From a virus: DNA of 64,000 bases. The translations under genes and the position numbers were made by a program. Where the stretch lies: positions 1 to 64,000 of IMG/VR virus record IMGVR_UViG_3300032309_000245. One strand, 5' to 3'. Shown here in pieces: positions 15,316-23,642 of this stretch. Numbering within the stretch: the stretch's first letter is position 1; every line of letters begins with the position of its first letter. Under the pieces are notes generated by a model. It saw nothing but the letters and a program-made list of their open reading frames with translations. It was not told the origin of the DNA and did not search any database.

Positions 15316-15783
15316 TCAATCTTCGCAGACGATCTTGTAGGTCTCTACCGTTTGGGTCTCAGTACCAACCAGCACCTTGCGGCACGTCGGACTGTCTGAT
15401 CTTACGTAAGCGCAAATGCTGACTGTGATCGTGTCGTACCACGACGGCCCGTACTTGAACTCAAACCGGAAGTCTCGGTTTAGCATGCTAGGGTACTCAG
15501 CCGTTGACATCGGTTCAAGACCGTCAACGTAGAGCAGGCTGTCCAAGATCATGGTCAACTTGCGATCAGTGAACCCGTCCAGATTCGGCAGATAGCAGTG
15601 AACCCGACCGCTAGAGCTGATGCTGACATCGCCGTCGCCAAGATCGTGTTGGAAGCACGACAAGATCTGACGGTAGACTTTCTTGTGGGCCAAAAAGTCC
15701 TTGATCTGTTTAGCGGCGCGCACCTTGTCGTAGCGCATTTTGCTGAGACCCGACGCGAGCAGTTCTGTAGGCTTGATTGCCAT
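15316..15783 (-). CDS. Unknown protein in an autonomous cassette
   Basis: A 155-residue protein from ATG 15783 (MAIKPTELLASGLSKMRYDK), with GGAGAA upstream. The N-terminal 45 residues are a basic helical region (KVRAAKQIKDFLAHKKVYRQ). The rest looks like a beta-rich domain (SSSGRVHCYLPNL, FRFEFKYGPSWYDTITVSI). It is flanked by its own promoter (15829) and terminator (15280). No family recognised. Confidence 0.75.
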   Translation of the reverse strand: MAIKPTELLASGLSKMRYDKVRAAKQIKDFLAHKKVYRQILSCFQHDLGDGDVSISSSGRVHCYLPNLDGFTDRKLTMILDSLLYVDGLEPMSTAEYPSMLNRDFRFEFKYGPSWYDTITVSICAYVRSDSPTCRKVLVGTETQTVETYKIVCED

Positions 15784-15828
15784 TTCATTCTCCAAAGTCT
15801 GCGACAGGGAATCCATCGCATTGAGTTC

Positions 15829-15857
15829 ACCTTACCCAAACCCGTATTAAATGTAAA
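15829..15857 (-). promoter_or_regulatory. Cassette promoter, copy 2
   Basis: On the minus strand: TTTACA, 17 bases, TAAGGT, preceded by CCCCGTGGAAC. About 70 bases around it are strongly similar to the region at 16610-16686. Transcription would start near 15822, some 40 bases before the gene. Confidence 0.7.
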
Positions 15858-15907
15858 GTTCCACGGGGGGGAGACCCACGCTGGCCTGCACGCGCCACAC
15901 GCGCCCG

Positions 15908-15927
15908 ACGACAAAGAACTGGCATCA
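15908..15927 (-). repeat. Cassette-linking element, copy 3
   Basis: Plus-strand ACGACAAAGAACTGGCATCA. It lies about 50 bases upstream (transcription sense) of the -35 of cassette promoter 2, just past a terminator. Confidence 0.75.
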
Positions 15928-15941
15928 GATGTGTAGGCCAC

Positions 15942-15974
15942 AAAAAAAGGGACAGGAGCCAAAGCTCCTGCCCC
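15942..15974 (-). terminator. Rho-independent terminator after the small-protein cassette
   Basis: An 11-bp stem with one G-U pair and a TTTG loop on the minus strand, followed by seven T. It follows the stop of the 15980-16177 gene by 5 bases. Confidence 0.9.
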
Positions 15975-15979
15975 TCAGA

Positions 15980-16177
15980 TCACTGCACTCTTACGATCTT
16001 GCGCAACTTGCCGTATCGCGCCCAGACTTGCGTCCCTTCGGGAACGTCTCGCTTTGAAACGTATCTCCCGTGGATCAGGAAGTCCTTGCCACCATGCCAG
16101 TCCTCTTTGACCAGCATCGCGCTCTTGTAATCCCGCCCGTAGGCGGGCGTGACGTGGAGATCAGCCGTAGATTGCAT
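15980..16177 (-). CDS. Small phage protein of unknown function
   Basis: A 65-residue protein (MQSTADLHVTPAYGRDYKSA) with the segment 'DFLIHGRYVSKRDVPEG' and a basic end 'YGKLRKIVRV'. A good AGGAG site sits inside the end of the upstream gene, which it overlaps by 17 bases. Last gene of the third cassette. Confidence 0.65.
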   Translation of the reverse strand: MQSTADLHVTPAYGRDYKSAMLVKEDWHGGKDFLIHGRYVSKRDVPEGTQVWARYGKLRKIVRVQ

Positions 16178-16385
16178 AGTGCATCTCCTCTTTCATGTCA
16201 CTCCAAATCTCTAGGATTTTGGAGTGAGACTCAGGCGCAACGCCTGATACGTAAGCAGCAGCGTGCGTAGGCTCAACGCCCCACGTGCAAGCTATCAGGT
16301 GTGGACCGGCTTTATACAAGCCGCCACCGACGAGGCCTTCCTCGATCAGTTGGATTTCGTGTCCGTCGTATTCTCCGTAGTACAT
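16161..16385 (-). CDS. Small phage protein of unknown function
   Basis: A 74-residue acidic protein (MYYGEYDGHEIQLIEEGLVG) with AGGAGA five bases before its ATG. It contains 'AAAYVSGVAPESHSKILEIW'. No family recognised. Middle gene of the third cassette. Confidence 0.6.
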   Translation of the reverse strand: MYYGEYDGHEIQLIEEGLVGGGLYKAGPHLIACTWGVEPTHAAAYVSGVAPESHSKILEIWSDMKEEMHYAIYG

Positions 16386-16401
16386 GCTACTCTCCTAAGT
16401 T

Positions 16402-16419
16402 GGGGGGCCGAAGCCCCCC
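16402..16419 (-). other. UUCG-capped hairpin between two cassette genes
   Basis: A perfect 7-bp stem GGGGGGC-TTCG-GCCCCCC on the minus strand, without a following T-tract. It lies between the 56-residue gene and the 16161 gene. It probably stabilises or tunes the shared transcript rather than ending it. Confidence 0.6.
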
Positions 16420-16424
16420 GAGGG

Positions 16425-16595
16425 TTAGATCAATCGGATCGCAAGGACCAGATCAATCACAAACAACACACCGAACGCAACCCCGAGGGTTGCATCGGGG
16501 AAGATTGGCTCAGCGCGCTGAGTACGATACGCAGACCAGCCGATCTGCCCGACGCGGAAGAAGTGGATTCCTCCGACTTTGCGATATGAAACCAT
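16425..16595 (-). CDS. 56-residue membrane protein, first gene of the third cassette
   Basis: A short gene with AGGAGA seven bases before ATG 16595. The protein starts MVSYRKVGGIHFFRVGQIGW and ends in one hydrophobic span (ATLGVAFGVLFVIDLVLAIR). It is likely an inner-membrane protein with its N-terminus and a short loop on one side. It lies about 40 bases after the predicted start of transcription of the third cassette promoter. Unknown function; possibly host-directed. Confidence 0.7.
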   Translation of the reverse strand: MVSYRKVGGIHFFRVGQIGWSAYRTQRAEPIFPDATLGVAFGVLFVIDLVLAIRLI

Positions 16596-16642
16596 GACGG
16601 TCTCTCCTGAGTCTGCTGCGAGGGATTCGCTGCATTGAGATC

Positions 16643-16671
16643 AACCTACCAAAACCCGTGGCAAATGTAAA
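16643..16671 (-). promoter_or_regulatory. Cassette promoter, copy 3
   Basis: On the minus strand: TTTACA, 17 bases, TAGGTT, preceded by CCCCCGTAAAAC. It resembles the promoters at 15158 and 15829. It is the first leftward promoter of the divergent region 16596-17002; the remainder of that stretch is low-complexity C-rich and AT-rich sequence without a gene. Confidence 0.65.
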
Positions 16672-16967
16672 GTTTTACGGGGGGGAGCACCGAAATCGCC
16701 CCGATCCGGCCCCCCATGCCCCCCACCCCCCGGATTCCCGCGATGGGACCCGCTCCCCCTATACCCTTGAATACGCACAAATAACCACAGAATTTCCCAA
16801 ATCTCACATGGTTAAACACATCGTTAGGCCCCCTTATGTAAATTTTTCTAAAAATTCTCCCAATCATATGTAAACTTACACCCCCAAAAACTCCCTTTTT
16901 CCAACTCGTCCCCACCCCTTGTTCTATAGAAATACCCCCCTTATGGGACCCAAACCTCCCCTTACTC

Positions 16968-16995
16968 TTGCATAAATATATTTTTGTGATACATT
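16968..16995 (+). promoter_or_regulatory. Candidate rightward promoter for the packaging genes
   Basis: TTGCAT, 16 bases, TACATT lies just upstream of the small-terminase gene in an AT-rich segment. It is the only rightward candidate I see before 17003. The predicted transcript would start only a few bases before the ATG, so the leader would be very short; treat as tentative. Confidence 0.4.
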
Positions 16996-17002
16996 TGCAG
17001 TC

Positions 17003-17572
17003 ATGACTACCATTGTTCCTCCTATCGAAGAGAACATTCCTCTTCCAGATAATGCGCGGGAAGCTTTTCCTGAGTTGACGCCTACTCAGGAATTGAACAT
17101 GCGTGCGAATGTTGTGAAGCTAATGGCTGATTTGACCGGCCAAGTGCTCGCACCCACACAGGAGAACGTGGATCAAGCCAACGATTTGGCTCGTCAGATG
17201 ATGGCTGACCCCAAGCACCGCCCAGAATTTGGCCGGTATCCAAATGAGACCCTTGCGTATCTCGCAGGGATGGTCGCTCAGATGAACGTATCTATCGTTG
17301 ATGAGCTTTCAGACCTGAAGATGTACGTGGTCAATAGGCTGGTGATGGAGGTCGAGAACGCCAAGGACTCAAAGAATCGTATTTCTGCCCTATCTAAGCT
17401 AGGGGAAGTCGATGGCGTTGATGCGTTTAAGAAACGCAGCGAGATGACGGTCAAGGTGCAGACCATTGAAGAGGTTGAGAAAGAACTTTTGCTCACTCTA
17501 GATAGTCTAGAGTCCAAAGTAATTGATGTAGAGGCTAGAGAAATCGTAAGTAAAGATGCAACTAACTCCTGA
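17003..17572 (+). CDS. terS: Terminase small subunit-like protein
   Basis: A 189-residue protein immediately before, and overlapping by 17 bases, the large terminase gene. Residues 95-150 (ELSDLKMYVVNRLVMEVENA, then SKNRISALSKLGEVDGVDAF) resemble the C-terminal oligomerisation part of phage small terminases, which recognise the genome and regulate the motor. The N-terminal 60 residues would carry DNA binding, but no clear HTH is visible. Position and helix pattern are the main evidence. Confidence 0.75.
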   Translation: MTTIVPPIEENIPLPDNAREAFPELTPTQELNMRANVVKLMADLTGQVLAPTQENVDQANDLARQMMADPKHRPEFGRYPNETLAYLAGMVAQMNVSIVDELSDLKMYVVNRLVMEVENAKDSKNRISALSKLGEVDGVDAFKKRSEMTVKVQTIEEVEKELLLTLDSLESKVIDVEAREIVSKDATNS

Positions 17573-19070
17573 AAAGCTGTTTAAGTTGCGGCAGGCTCTC
17601 CCTTCTATGCCGGAGAAGCAAAAAAGGCGCACGTTAGAGCTAATTAAGACTTACGAAGCGGGTATAACTCAGACTATTGCCCGAGATTCGTTCCTAGATT
17701 TCGTAAAACATGTCTATCCGGGCTACAAAGTAGGCCCACACCACCTGAAATTGGCTCAAATCTTCCAAGATATAGCCAAAGGGGTGAAAAAACGCGTGAT
17801 TGTTAACATCGCGCCGCGACATGGTAAGTCGGAACTCATATCCTATCTCGCCCCAGCATGGTTTTTGGGCAAACACCCCGAGAAAAAGATCATCATGTCC
17901 TCACACACTGCCGATTTGGCAGTGAATTTTGGCCGAAGAGTGCGAAACCTAGTGGGGTCAGAGAACTATCGGGATATTTTTCCTCAGATAGAACTACAGG
18001 CTGACTCTAAATCGGCCTCAAGATGGGGTACGAACTTCAATGGTGAATATTTTGCTATTGGTGTTGGAGGTGCTCTCGCTGGTCGGGGCGCTGATTTGTT
18101 CATTATTGACGATCCACATTCTGAACAAGAAGCTAAAACCGGACGACCCGACGTTTTTCTACCTGCTTGGGAGTGGTTCCAGTCTGGGCCTCTTCAGCGG
18201 CTTATGCCGGGTGGCGCGATCATTGTTGTGATGACCAGATGGTCCAAATTGGACCTAACGGGGCAGATCGTGTCCCAGATGAACCGGGAAGAAGGTGTAG
18301 ATAAGTGGGAAGTGATTGAGTTTCCCGCGATCAAAGATAACGATGAGGCGTTATGGCCTGAGTTTTGGCCGATTGAGGAGCTTCTTGCTAAAAAAGCGGC
18401 TCTTGATGTGCGGTATTGGAACGCCCAATACATGCAGAACCCTACCTCTGAAGAGGGGGCGTTAATTAAGAGGGAATGGTGGAACATCTGGGATAAAGAT
18501 GATCCTCCGCAGTGCGAGTTTGTGATTATGAGTCTGGACGCGGCGCAAGAGACCAATAATAGGTCTGACTATAACGCGCTCACCACTTGGGGGGTCTTTT
18601 ATAATGAAGAGACCAATAATCACGCCATTATTTTGCTCAATGCCATCAAAAAACGGATGGAGTACCCAGACCTCAAAAAGATGGTGCTAGAGGAGTACAA
18701 AGATTGGGAGCCGGACGCGTTTATGGTGGAGAAGAAGTCTAATGGCTCTCCCCTTTACCAAGAATTTAGGCGTATGGGCATCCCGTGTCAGGAGTTTACT
18801 CCGGGTAAAGGGCAGGATAAGATAGCTAGGGTAAACGCAGTAAGTGATTTATTTGCATCAGGTATTGTTCACGCGCCTGACCGTAGGTGGGCCAAAGAAG
18901 TTATTGAAGAGTGTAATGACTTCCCAAGTGGCGCTAATGACGACCTCGTGGACAGTACGACCCTTGCACTGTTAAGATTCAGGCAGGGTGGATTTTTGCG
19001 TTTGCCGTCAGACGAGCCAGATGAAGTATTTAGCTTCTTCAAATCACGCAAACGCGCCGCTTATTACTAA
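17556..19070 (+). CDS. terL: Terminase large subunit
   Basis: The 504-residue packaging ATPase-nuclease. Walker A is APRHGKSE (86-93), Walker B is LFIIDDPHS (181-189) and the coupling motif is VVMTRWS (about 225-231). The C-terminal RNase H-like nuclease shows the first acidic residue in MSLDAAQE, a central KKSNGSPLYQEF segment and the last acidic pair in NDDLVDSTTLAL. The length is normal. It would bind the portal encoded by the next gene. Confidence 0.97.
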   Translation: MQLTPEKLFKLRQALPSMPEKQKRRTLELIKTYEAGITQTIARDSFLDFVKHVYPGYKVGPHHLKLAQIFQDIAKGVKKRVIVNIAPRHGKSELISYLAPAWFLGKHPEKKIIMSSHTADLAVNFGRRVRNLVGSENYRDIFPQIELQADSKSASRWGTNFNGEYFAIGVGGALAGRGADLFIIDDPHSEQEAKTGRPDVFLPAWEWFQSGPLQRLMPGGAIIVVMTRWSKLDLTGQIVSQMNREEGVDKWEVIEFPAIKDNDEALWPEFWPIEELLAKKAALDVRYWNAQYMQNPTSEEGALIKREWWNIWDKDDPPQCEFVIMSLDAAQETNNRSDYNALTTWGVFYNEETNNHAIILLNAIKKRMEYPDLKKMVLEEYKDWEPDAFMVEKKSNGSPLYQEFRRMGIPCQEFTPGKGQDKIARVNAVSDLFASGIVHAPDRRWAKEVIEECNDFPSGANDDLVDSTTLALLRFRQGGFLRLPSDEPDEVFSFFKSRKRAAYY

Positions 19071-19079
19071 GGACAAAGA

Positions 19080-21683
19080 ATGGATATCGCCAAGGCGTTG
19101 TATCAAGCCCCTCAAGGACTAGATCAAATAATGAGTGGGGAAGAGGAGCCTATTGAGATCCAGATCGAAGATCCTGAATCAGTGAACATCCGCATGGGCG
19201 ACGTTGAAATCGATATAGAACCAGAAGAAGACGAGGACGAATTCAGCAAAAATTTGGCTGAAGACATGGATGAAGGCGAGTTACAGAAACTTGCCGGAGA
19301 CCTGATTGGTGACTTTGATACAGACATTTCAAGCCGCAAAGATTGGATTCAGACCTACGTAGACGGTCTGGAACTCTTGGGTTTGAAGATCGAAGAGCGC
19401 ATGGAGCCTTGGCCCGGAGCATGTGGTGTGTATCACCCGTTGCTTGCAGAATCCGTTGTCAAGTTCCAAGCTGAAACAATGATGGAGACCTTCCCCGCTG
19501 CGGGGCCGGTCAAAACCCAAATTATTGGGAAAGAGACTCCAGAGAAGAAAAAAGCCGCAGAGCGAGTTCGTGACGACATGAACTACCAGCTTACGGACGT
19601 AATGAAGGAATATCGCCCAGAACATGAACGGATGTTGTGGGGCCTAGGGCTGGCGGGCAACGCCTTCAAGAAAGTATATTTTGATCCATCTCTAAATCGA
19701 CAAGTGTCGATGTACGTGCCCGCCGAAGATGTGGTGGTCCCGTACGGCGCGTCGAGTCTTGAGTCGGCGGAGCGTGTTACCCACGTGATGCGTAAGACTG
19801 AGAACGATGTGCGGCGGCTCCAGCACGAGGGGTTCTATCGGGACGTTGACTTGGGCGAGCCTGTCCGTACGATGGACGAGGTAGAGAAGAAAATCGCTGA
19901 GAAGTTAGGGTTCCGTGCCACTGAAGATAACCGGTTCAAACTGTTAGAGATGCAGGTAGAGCTTGACCTGCCGGGGTACGAGCACGCGGATGAAGATGAC
20001 GAGAAGACTGGGATCGCCCTGCCGTATATCGTCACAATGGAGAAGAATACAAACACCATCCTAGCGATTAGAAGGAATTGGAATCCCGACGATGAAACGC
20101 AACAAAAACGCGCTCATTTCGTCCATTACCCATACATTCCGGGCTTTGGATTCTACGCATTTGGTCTTATTCATCTTATTGGCGCTTATGCTAAGTCTGG
20201 TACTAGTATTATTAGACAGCTTGTTGATGCTGGTACTCTTGCAAACCTCCCCGGCGGATTCAAAACCCGTGGACTACGCACCAAAGGAGATGACACTCCC
20301 ATCTCTCCGGGAGAGTTCCGCGACGTAGACGTACCAAGCGGTACGATCAAAGATAACCTGATGACGCTCCCATACAAGGAGCCAAGTCAGACTTTGATGG
20401 CGTTGCTTCAGCAGATCATCGAAGAAGGCCGCAGATTCGCGGGTTCGGCTCAGCTTGAGATCTCGGATATGTCCGCTCAAGCTCCGGTCGGGACAACGCT
20501 TGCCATTCTAGAGCGCACTCTGAAGATGATGAGTGCTGTTCAGGCGCGTATCCACTACGCGATGAAGCAGGAGTTCAAGCTCCTCAAAGACATCATCCGT
20601 GACTACACGCCAGAAGAGTATAGCTACGAGCCAGAAGAAGGCGACCGTAAAGCCAAGCAGTCTGACTACGATATGGTGGACGTTATCCCCGTGTCGGACC
20701 CCAACGCGGCGACGATGGCTCAGAAGGTTGTTCAGTATCAGGCTGCTCTACAGCTTGCTCAGGGAGCACCTCAGTTATACGACTTGCCGCTATTGCACCG
20801 TCAGATGTTAGAGGTTCTGGGGATTAAGAATTACCAGAAGCTGGTGCCGATTGAAGATGAGATGAAGCCGCGTGATCCGATCACGGAGAACCAGAACATT
20901 CTCCGAGGTAAACCGGTCAAGGCGTTCATGTACCAAGACCATCAGGCGCATATTCAGGTGCATATGTCGGCTACGCAAGATCCAAAAATCATGGAGATTA
21001 TCGGTAAAGATCCGGCGTTGGCGCAGAAAGTTCAGGCTGCGATGTCCGCGCATATTGCGGATCACTTGGGTATGGAGTACCGCAAACAGCTTGAGCAGCG
21101 CATGGGTATGCCGCTACCTGCGTACGAGGATGATCGTGATGAGCAGATGATGCCACCAGAAATGGAGGTTCAGGTCTCGCAGATGGCGGCGCAAGCGGCT
21201 CAGCAGTTGTCGCAGCAGAATCAGCAAGAGGCTCAGAACAAGAAGAATCAAGAGATGGCTCAAGATCCGCTCATCATGCTCCAGAAGCAGGAGTTGGAGA
21301 TCAAAGCCAAAGATCTTGAGCGTAAAGCCAAGAAGGATAGCGACGATCTGCAGGCGAAAATGGCCCAACTTCAGGTTGAAGTGCAGCGGTTGCAGGCCCA
21401 GCACGAGTTGGAGCAGCAGAAGATTGATTTGCAGCATGAGGTTGAAGGGGCTAAGACTGCGCTCAAGATGTATAGCGAGCAGAGCCAGCGAGAAGCTCAG
21501 CAGGAGCAGATGGGGCACTCAGCGGGTGTTGATCTCATAAAGCACCGTAGTCAGCTAGAACATCAGCGCGAGACTGAACGTGAAAGACGCGCACACGAGT
21601 ACACGAGCGCTAAAGAAGAGCGCGAGCATCAGCAGAAACAAGCTGAACAGAAACCCAAACCTAAAAATGAGAAAGCTAAATGA
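19080..21683 (+). CDS. Portal protein
   Basis: An 867-residue portal, the dodecameric head vertex through which DNA enters and leaves. It is longer than usual. Residues 25-75 are very acidic (IEPEEDEDEF). The body includes 'EPWPGACGVYHPLLAESVVK' and 'YVPAEDVVVPYGASSLESAE', characteristic of the large portals of environmental podophages. Residues 690-865 are a glutamine-, lysine- and glutamate-rich coiled coil, probably the barrel that projects into the head. Assigned by position after terL and by these segments. Confidence 0.9.
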   Translation: MDIAKALYQAPQGLDQIMSGEEEPIEIQIEDPESVNIRMGDVEIDIEPEEDEDEFSKNLAEDMDEGELQKLAGDLIGDFDTDISSRKDWIQTYVDGLELLGLKIEERMEPWPGACGVYHPLLAESVVKFQAETMMETFPAAGPVKTQIIGKETPEKKKAAERVRDDMNYQLTDVMKEYRPEHERMLWGLGLAGNAFKKVYFDPSLNRQVSMYVPAEDVVVPYGASSLESAERVTHVMRKTENDVRRLQHEGFYRDVDLGEPVRTMDEVEKKIAEKLGFRATEDNRFKLLEMQVELDLPGYEHADEDDEKTGIALPYIVTMEKNTNTILAIRRNWNPDDETQQKRAHFVHYPYIPGFGFYAFGLIHLIGAYAKSGTSIIRQLVDAGTLANLPGGFKTRGLRTKGDDTPISPGEFRDVDVPSGTIKDNLMTLPYKEPSQTLMALLQQIIEEGRRFAGSAQLEISDMSAQAPVGTTLAILERTLKMMSAVQARIHYAMKQEFKLLKDIIRDYTPEEYSYEPEEGDRKAKQSDYDMVDVIPVSDPNAATMAQKVVQYQAALQLAQGAPQLYDLPLLHRQMLEVLGIKNYQKLVPIEDEMKPRDPITENQNILRGKPVKAFMYQDHQAHIQVHMSATQDPKIMEIIGKDPALAQKVQAAMSAHIADHLGMEYRKQLEQRMGMPLPAYEDDRDEQMMPPEMEVQVSQMAAQAAQQLSQQNQQEAQNKKNQEMAQDPLIMLQKQELEIKAKDLERKAKKDSDDLQAKMAQLQVEVQRLQAQHELEQQKIDLQHEVEGAKTALKMYSEQSQREAQQEQMGHSAGVDLIKHRSQLEHQRETERERRAHEYTSAKEEREHQQKQAEQKPKPKNEKAK

Positions 21684-21883
21684 GTTATGAGCTTCACAAG
21701 GCCATGACGCTACTGGCTAAACGAATTGACGATAAAGTCAAACATCTTGAAGAGTCGCTAGGCGCGAAAGCAGCTAGGGATTACAACGAGTACTCGGGGA
21801 TGTGTGGGGAAATTACAGGTCTCCTCACCGCTAGATCCTTCATGCAAGACCTGACGCACGACATGGAAGAACTTGATGAGTGA
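21680..21883 (+). CDS. Small phage protein of unknown function
   Basis: A 67-residue helical protein (MSYELHKAMTLLAKRIDDKV, then SFMQDLTHDMEELDE). It overlaps the portal stop as ATGA and the next gene by 8 bases. Small proteins of this pattern follow the portal gene in related phages; no function is known. Confidence 0.65.
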   Translation: MSYELHKAMTLLAKRIDDKVKHLEESLGAKAARDYNEYSGMCGEITGLLTARSFMQDLTHDMEELDE

Positions 21884-22223
21884 AGATAAGGCAACACAAT
21901 TGCCCAAGCCTAGCGGCTACAAGATCCTTTGCGCGATCCCCGAAGCAGAGAAAGAGTTCGAGAGTGGCATCATCAAAGCTGATGAAACTATTCGATACGA
22001 CGAACTGCTGACTACCGTCCTGTTTGTGGTCTCTATGGGGCCAGATTGCTACATGGACAAAGCCAAGTTCCCCACTGGACCTTGGTGTAAACAGGGTGAT
22101 TTCATCCTAATCCGCCCAAACGCGGGTACACGTTTGGTGATTCATGGGAAGGAATTCCGAATCATCAACGACGACAATGTTGAGGGGACGGTTGAAGATC
22201 CTCGCGGCATCAAACGTAAATAA
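21876..22223 (+). CDS. GroES-like co-chaperonin
   Basis: A 115-residue protein of the GroES/Cpn10 fold. It has LPKPSGYKILCAIPEAEKEF at residues 9-28, a possible mobile loop at 24-42 (ESGIIKADETIRY), VVSMGPDCY and 'CKQGDFILIRPNAGTRLVIH' at 71-90. It ends with the strand GKEFRIINDDNVEGTV. Phage versions replace host GroES for folding the capsid protein, and this gene lies between portal and scaffold, which fits. ATG 21876 is used; a TTG three bases earlier is possible. Confidence 0.85.
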   Translation: MSEDKATQLPKPSGYKILCAIPEAEKEFESGIIKADETIRYDELLTTVLFVVSMGPDCYMDKAKFPTGPWCKQGDFILIRPNAGTRLVIHGKEFRIINDDNVEGTVEDPRGIKRK

Positions 22224-22232
22224 GGACCAGCC

Positions 22233-23183
22233 ATGCCTAAATTTGGTGACGAATACAAATTCCCTGACGAAGAAGACAAAGTTGAAATCACTGTAGAAGG
22301 TGATGAAGAGATCACGGTGGACATCGTTGATGATGCCCCCCCAGAAGATCGCAACGTCAATCCTTTGCCAGAAGCCATCAAGGAAGATCTGGAGAAAGCC
22401 GACGAGTCAGACGACTACTCCAAAAACGTAAAGCAGAAGTTTACGCAATACAAAAAAGCATGGCATGACGAACGCCGTGCTAAAGAGGCTGCACTACGTG
22501 AACAGCAGGAAGCGCTTTCTGCGGCCCAGCGGATTCTTGATGAAAACAACAGGCTGAAGAATATTCTCCATAACGGCGAGAAGGAGTTGATATCCACATA
22601 TCAGACTACCGCCGAGATGGAATTGGACAAAGCGGAGCGTAGTTACAAGGAGGCTTATGACTCCGGTGATTCCGAGAAACTGCTTGATGCCCAAAAAGAA
22701 ATTGTTCGTGCCCAGATTAAACTGGATAAAGCGAAAAACTTTCAACCTACTGTACAGCCGCAGCAAACCGATGTACAGTATCAACAACCTGTCCAACAGC
22801 AGTTAGATCCAAAGGTTGCAAACTGGGTTTCAAAGAACCAATGGTTTGTTGATCCTAATAAGCGTGCTATGCGTAGGTATGCTGAAGGGATTCATGAGGA
22901 TCTTGAATCGCGTTTTGGCAGAGGGTATATTGGCACAGATGAATACTATGCTAATATCGACAAAGAAGTAAAAGCTAGATTTCCAGAAGAATTTGGCGGA
23001 TCTTCAAAAAACGAGGCAAGTCCTCGTACAAAGCCAAGTACGGTGGTAGCGCCAGTAAAACGCAGCACTGCTCCCAAACAAGTAGTCCTGACTAAAACCG
23101 CCGCAAATATCGCCAAAAAGCTTGGCATTACTCCTCAGCAATACGCTAAGGAATTTCTGAAATTGGAGGCCAATAATGGCTGA
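22233..23183 (+). CDS. Head scaffolding protein
   Basis: A 316-residue acidic, helical protein. Residues 1-60 are Asp/Glu-rich. Residues 75-165 form a long coiled coil (KEAALREQQEALSAAQRILD), followed by a glutamine/proline linker. The C-terminus, residues 260-316, is basic (KLGITPQQYAKEFLK) and probably binds the coat protein. Composition, length and position between portal and capsid genes support scaffolding. Confidence 0.85.
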   Translation: MPKFGDEYKFPDEEDKVEITVEGDEEITVDIVDDAPPEDRNVNPLPEAIKEDLEKADESDDYSKNVKQKFTQYKKAWHDERRAKEAALREQQEALSAAQRILDENNRLKNILHNGEKELISTYQTTAEMELDKAERSYKEAYDSGDSEKLLDAQKEIVRAQIKLDKAKNFQPTVQPQQTDVQYQQPVQQQLDPKVANWVSKNQWFVDPNKRAMRRYAEGIHEDLESRFGRGYIGTDEYYANIDKEVKARFPEEFGGSSKNEASPRTKPSTVVAPVKRSTAPKQVVLTKTAANIAKKLGITPQQYAKEFLKLEANNG

Positions 23184-23625
23184 AAGCAGACTTGAACGCG
23201 AGATGACCGTTAGGACTGAGCAGGAGCGCCCCAAAAGCTGGCGACCCGCTGAGACTTTGCCGGAGCCGGATAAACAGCCGGGATACGCGTACAGATGGGT
23301 TCGCACCGCTACTTTGAATGAGCTTGACCAACGTAACATCTCGGGAAAACTCCGCGAGGGTTGGGAGCCTGTGGCAATTGAAGAACAGCCTAAATTTCGG
23401 TTTATGGTCGATCCAAATAGCCGCTTCAAAGACAACATCGAGATTGGTGGACTATTGCTTTGCAAAACCCCCACGGAATTTGTCAAACAGCGTTCGGAAT
23501 ACTTTGCGGACATTACCCGTAAGCAGACTGAAGCTGTAGACAATAATCTAATGCGCCAGAGTGACCCGCGTATGCCTATTTTCCAAGAGCGGCGTTCGTC
23601 GGTGAGCTTCGGCAAAGGCACTTAA
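23176..23625 (+). CDS. Conserved structural-region protein of unknown function
   Basis: A 149-residue protein overlapping the scaffold stop by 8 bases, with GGAGG upstream. It contains 'YAYRWVRTATLNELDQRNIS' and 'LREGWEPV', plus a C-terminal half with 'GGLLLCKTPTEFVKQR'. Homologues sit between scaffold and capsid genes in environmental podophages. It may be virion-associated, but the role is unknown. Confidence 0.7.
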   Translation: MAESRLEREMTVRTEQERPKSWRPAETLPEPDKQPGYAYRWVRTATLNELDQRNISGKLREGWEPVAIEEQPKFRFMVDPNSRFKDNIEIGGLLLCKTPTEFVKQRSEYFADITRKQTEAVDNNLMRQSDPRMPIFQERRSSVSFGKGT

Positions 23626-23642
23626 ATCTTTTGGAGTCTTAA

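Noticed and set aside
23004-23621. Open frame of 205 codons on the minus strand under the scaffold-capsid region
   Set aside because: It is opposite two well-supported structural genes and lacks protein-like composition or start signals.
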